Of a DNA stretch of 40,718 nucleotides, positions 38,157-40,718 are shown piece after piece. Below the pieces are notes generated by a model. It had not been told where the DNA came from and made no database searches. It saw nothing but the letters and a program-made list of their open reading frames with translations. Location: positions 1-40,718 of the IMG/VR virus record IMGVR_UViG_3300045885_000294; one strand, given 5' to 3'. Each line of letters opens with the position of its first letter. Within the stretch, counting starts at the first letter, position 1. The translations under genes were made by a program, and so were the position numbers. The stretch is from a virus.

Positions 38157-39452
38157 TTGGGACTTACGAAGGCGATCGTCCGCGGCCTGAAATCCTACCC
38201 GCTTCCGGCGCGCGATTACGAGTCCTATCTACTCCAGGGCGGCGGCTCGGTCCGCCTGACGGGCAGCGTTTCCAGCTCCTACGCGACGCTCTACCAGACG
38301 CAGATATGGGTCTACGTCTGCGTCAACAAGCTCGCGCGTGGCATCGCCCGGCTCCCGTTAAAGGTCTACCGGCGCGACGGGCTCGAGCGCGAACGCTCGA
38401 CGTCCGGGGCGCTCCTCGACCTGATGCTGCAGCCGTACCCCGGCGGCTCGCCGTTCGCCTTCAAGGAAGCGGTAATCGGCAACCTCTGCCTGTACGGGAA
38501 CGCGATCGCGGTCAAGGTGCGTGCTTCTCCGGCACGTCCACCGGAGGAGCTGTGGCCCGTTGCCTGGCCGAACTGGGAGATTGTAAGAGGGATTACCAAT
38601 CCCATCGACTGGTACGTCTGGCACGGGCCCGACGGCAAGGACTTTCCGTTCCGGCCGGAAGAGGTCGTGCACTGGAAATGGTGGGCGCCCGGCAGCCGTG
38701 GCGACATTCTCGGGCTCTCTCCGCTGGAGCCCTTGCGCCGCACGCTGGTCGCCGAGGACGCCTCACAGCGCCTGGTCGCCGCCAGTTTCGAGAACGGCGC
38801 GCGCCCGACGGGAGCGATGACCTCCGAGGCGCAGTACGACCTCACCAAGCCGGGACACAAGGCAGCTTACGACCGGCTGCGTGAGGACCTGGAGCAGGCC
38901 TACGGTGGCGTCGACAAGGCCTTCCGCATCATGCTCCTGCACGGCGGGCTGAAGTGGGAGTCGTTCTCCCACACCTTTGAGGAGGCCCGCGTCATCGAGT
39001 TCCGCAAGCTGGCGCGCGAGGAAGTGCTCGCCGCCTACGACATACCGCCGCCGATCGTCGGTGTCCTCGATCACGCGACGTTCTCAAACATCGACGAGCA
39101 GCACCTGATGCTTTACATGGACACGATGGGTCCGCCCTGCACGATGGTCGAGGAGACCCTGCAGGTGCAGCTGCTCAACGGCGAGCCGGCGTTTGCCGGC
39201 CAGTTCCTCGAGTTCGACTTCAAGGAGGTCCTGAAGGGTGACTCCCTGAAGGAGCAGACAGCGTTGCGGATGGCGACCTACATGACGCCGAACGAGAAGC
39301 GGGCGCGCATGAACCTGGCGCCTATCGAGGATCCGCGCGCCGACTCCATCTTCGTGCCACTCAACGAGTACCCGATCGGCGACGACGCCGAGGTGATGGC
39401 CGAGCTGATGGCGCCGCCGGCGCCTGCGAGGAACGGCAATGGCCGCGGTTGA
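38157..39452 (+). CDS. Portal protein, HK97-like
   Basis: 431 residues from TTG 38157, the only start in frame after the strong ribosome site GGGGAGGCGGAG. HK97-type portal pattern: QTQIWVYVCVNKLARGIARLPLKVY, LMLQPYPGGSPFAFKEAVI, HWKWWAPGSRGDILGLSPLEPLR, ENGARPTGAMTSE and EEVLAAYDIPPPIVG. Forms the dodecameric DNA gate of the head. The following gene starts before its stop. Confidence 0.92.
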   Translation: MGLTKAIVRGLKSYPLPARDYESYLLQGGGSVRLTGSVSSSYATLYQTQIWVYVCVNKLARGIARLPLKVYRRDGLERERSTSGALLDLMLQPYPGGSPFAFKEAVIGNLCLYGNAIAVKVRASPARPPEELWPVAWPNWEIVRGITNPIDWYVWHGPDGKDFPFRPEEVVHWKWWAPGSRGDILGLSPLEPLRRTLVAEDASQRLVAASFENGARPTGAMTSEAQYDLTKPGHKAAYDRLREDLEQAYGGVDKAFRIMLLHGGLKWESFSHTFEEARVIEFRKLAREEVLAAYDIPPPIVGVLDHATFSNIDEQHLMLYMDTMGPPCTMVEETLQVQLLNGEPAFAGQFLEFDFKEVLKGDSLKEQTALRMATYMTPNEKRARMNLAPIEDPRADSIFVPLNEYPIGDDAEVMAELMAPPAPARNGNGRG

Positions 39453-39585
39453 CCTTCCACGGTTGCCGGTTATCAAGTGCCAGAATTGCGGCAAGCCGGT
39501 CGGAGAAGGCGCCTTTTCCGGCGGTGTTTTGCGGCTATTATGCAAGTGGTGTAAGCGAGCTAGTATTTACACCAGCAGTCGCTGA
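39439..39585 (+). CDS. Com-like small zinc-finger protein
   Basis: 48 residues from ATG 39439, overlapping the portal end by 14 bases. Contains IKCQNCGKPVGEGAFSGGVLRLLCKWCKRA, the CxxC...CxxC pattern of phage Mu Com, a zinc-binding protein that controls translation of a neighbouring gene. Here it precedes the prohead protease. A translational-control role is plausible but unproven. Confidence 0.7.
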   Translation: MAAVDLPRLPVIKCQNCGKPVGEGAFSGGVLRLLCKWCKRASIYTSSR

Positions 39586-39652
39586 TCCTCTCCGGCCCTA
39601 GAGCCGAACACTTCTCCTTCCCGCCGAGAGCGGACCGAGTTCCAGAGCGAGC

Positions 39653-40405
39653 TTGGCTTTGCCTTTCGGCGACGAATGCCAGTACCACGATTTCGCGGCT
39701 TGTCTGAGGGCGCACGCCGATAAGGACAACCCCGACGCTTTCTGCGCGGAGCTGATGCACCGCACGGAGGACCACTGCGCTGGGAAGAGCACTGGCTCCA
39801 CCTGCAAACACCAGGAGCGGACCGGCCTCCGGACCAAGCTCGGCATGTTCACGGTCGGCGGCGACGATTCCGAAGGCCGCGTCACTTCCGTCTTCGCCAC
39901 CTTCAACACGATCGATCGTGACGGTGACGTAGTCCTTCCCGAGGCCATCCCCAGCAAGCGCGTCATCATGAGTGCCGCCCATGATTGGGGCCTCAAGGGC
40001 TGGATAGGTGAAGGCAAGATTGCCCCGGTCGGGAACGAGGCCCTGTTCGAAGGGCGCTTCTACCTGGAGACCGGCGACGGGCGCGACGCCTACGAGAAGG
40101 TCAAGGCAGCCGGCGACCTCGTCGAGTGGTCCTGGGGTTTCCAGGTTCTCGAGGGCGAATGGGGCAAGCAGGAAGAGCGGGACGCCTTCTTTATCAAGAA
40201 GGCTGACGTCTTCGAGGTTTCGCCCGTGCTGGCCGGCGCCGGCGTCAATACCCGGACCCTGATGCTCAAGTCGGCAGCGTGTCCGCGCTGCGCGGCTCCC
40301 TCCTCGTCTCAACGCGAACTATCGCCCGGCCGCAAGCGGTGGGCGGAGCTCGGCTGGGATCTTCGTTTCCCCCAGATTCAGGGCGCGGCCCGCGCCACCT
40401 CATAG
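39653..40405 (+). CDS. Prohead protease, HK97 family (U35)
   Basis: 250 residues from TTG 39653. Serine protease of the HK97 type: catalytic His in VIMSAAHDWGLKG and catalytic Ser in LVEWSWGFQVL; the later acidic residues around VLEGEWG and EVSPVLAGA complete the fold. It cleaves the capsid delta domain during maturation. Cys/His-rich front (QYHDFAACLRAH, FCAELMHRTEDHC) is an unusual extension. Its stop region carries AGGAGGT for the capsid gene. Confidence 0.88.
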   Translation: MALPFGDECQYHDFAACLRAHADKDNPDAFCAELMHRTEDHCAGKSTGSTCKHQERTGLRTKLGMFTVGGDDSEGRVTSVFATFNTIDRDGDVVLPEAIPSKRVIMSAAHDWGLKGWIGEGKIAPVGNEALFEGRFYLETGDGRDAYEKVKAAGDLVEWSWGFQVLEGEWGKQEERDAFFIKKADVFEVSPVLAGAGVNTRTLMLKSAACPRCAAPSSSQRELSPGRKRWAELGWDLRFPQIQGAARATS

Positions 40406-40418
40406 GAGGTCTAAGGAC

Positions 40419-40718
40419 ATGGCGACTGCGACGGCAGAGAAGCACGAGGAGCTGCGGGCTCAGGCCCAGGAAGCCTACGTGAAGGCGGCGGAGCTCAAGG
40501 CGAAGTTCAAGGAGGAGGGACTCGACCCGGACGAGCACCCGGACAAGGTCACGGAGATCGAGAACCTCTACAAATCAGCGCAGAAGCTCGAGCAGGACGC
40601 CGAGCAGGCCAGGGAGCGACATGAGACCTGGCAGAACCTGGACCGCGCGCTCGACTCCAAGAGTGCGACGAACGGCCGCCGGCCGGCCATCTTCGGTGAT
40701 AGCCGGGACGCTGGGAAC
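40419..40718 (+). CDS. Major capsid protein, N-terminal part (continues at base 2)
   Basis: ATG with perfect AGGAGGT site. These 100 codons give the charged, coiled-coil-like delta domain (EKHEELRAQAQEAYVKAAELKAKF, then EIENLYKSAQKLEQDAEQARERH). The frame joins the one starting at base 2, where bases 40592-40718 are repeated. The protease just upstream would remove this region in proheads. Confidence 0.92.
   Translation, partial: MATATAEKHEELRAQAQEAYVKAAELKAKFKEEGLDPDEHPDKVTEIENLYKSAQKLEQDAEQARERHETWQNLDRALDSKSATNGRRPAIFGDSRDAGN
40592..40718. repeat. Terminal direct repeat, right copy
   Basis: Exact copy of bases 1-127; joining the ends through this overlap restores a single capsid frame. 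The unique genome length is 40,591 bases. Confidence 0.93.

Noticed and set aside
1-40718. CRISPR array
   Set aside because: No regularly spaced identical repeats found; the repeats seen are coding or short operator motifs.

Overview
The window is one apparently complete temperate tailed-phage (siphovirus-like) genome. The last 127 bases (40592-40718) repeat the first 127 exactly, and the major capsid gene runs open across that junction. The sequence is therefore best read as a circular or circularly permuted molecule of 40,591 unique bases, cut open by assembly inside the capsid gene.

Host: high GC content, GTG/TTG starts, start-stop overlaps, a LexA-type box AGAAC-N4-GTTCT, and a secreted lysin with a TPTPTATPTPT-type linker. 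The linker is common in Chloroflexota exported proteins, and this box type is known in Gram-positives and in Dehalococcoides. A Chloroflexota host is my best guess, but it is an inference. Nothing in the sequence names the host directly.

Layout, starting from packaging: terminase-adjacent HNH nuclease, small and large terminase (34.5-38.0 kb), portal, a Com-like zinc protein and prohead protease (38.2-40.4 kb). The capsid gene crosses the ends. Then come head completion and connector genes (1.1-4.2 kb), major tail protein, tail chaperones joined by a probable -1 frameshift, and a 1364-residue tape measure (4.2-10 kb). Baseplate, LamG-containing and fibre proteins, a GH25 endolysin and several surface or fibre proteins follow, including a 19-repeat protein (10-20.6 kb). 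Next is a second, membrane-anchored lysozyme-like lysin (20.8-21.4 kb). A leftward lysogeny block holds a lipoprotein, a ribbon-helix-helix protein and an HTH repressor (21.4-22.8 kb). A divergent control region opens a rightward early operon: small regulators, a RecB/Cas4-like nuclease, a DUF669-like ssDNA-binding protein, an archaeo-eukaryotic-type primase, a UvrD-like helicase, a VRR-NUC nuclease, an HTH protein and a tyrosine integrase (22.8-33.4 kb). attP, built on a tRNA 3' end, and a secreted matrixin-like metalloprotease cargo gene follow.

The most striking feature is a set of three intron-less homing endonuclease insertions of three different families. (1) A LAGLIDADG gene (minus strand) sits in the last codons of a tail gene. 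(2) An HNH/AP2-like gene sits in the last codons of the terminase-adjacent HNH gene. In both, the upstream host gene has a complete but synonymously or conservatively recoded 3' end, while the displaced original 3' end remains as an orphan after the element. (3) An HNH gene lies wholly inside the primase gene between two active-site motifs, yet the primase frame stays open through it. None leaves obvious room for a self-splicing intron. Together they look like a strategy in which the mobile gene carries a cleavage-resistant replacement for the coding sequence it displaces.

The lysogeny switch is also unusual. Both divergent promoters seem to give leaderless mRNAs. A separate LexA-box promoter fires a small gene antisense to the repressor gene, a plausible SOS-induction circuit.
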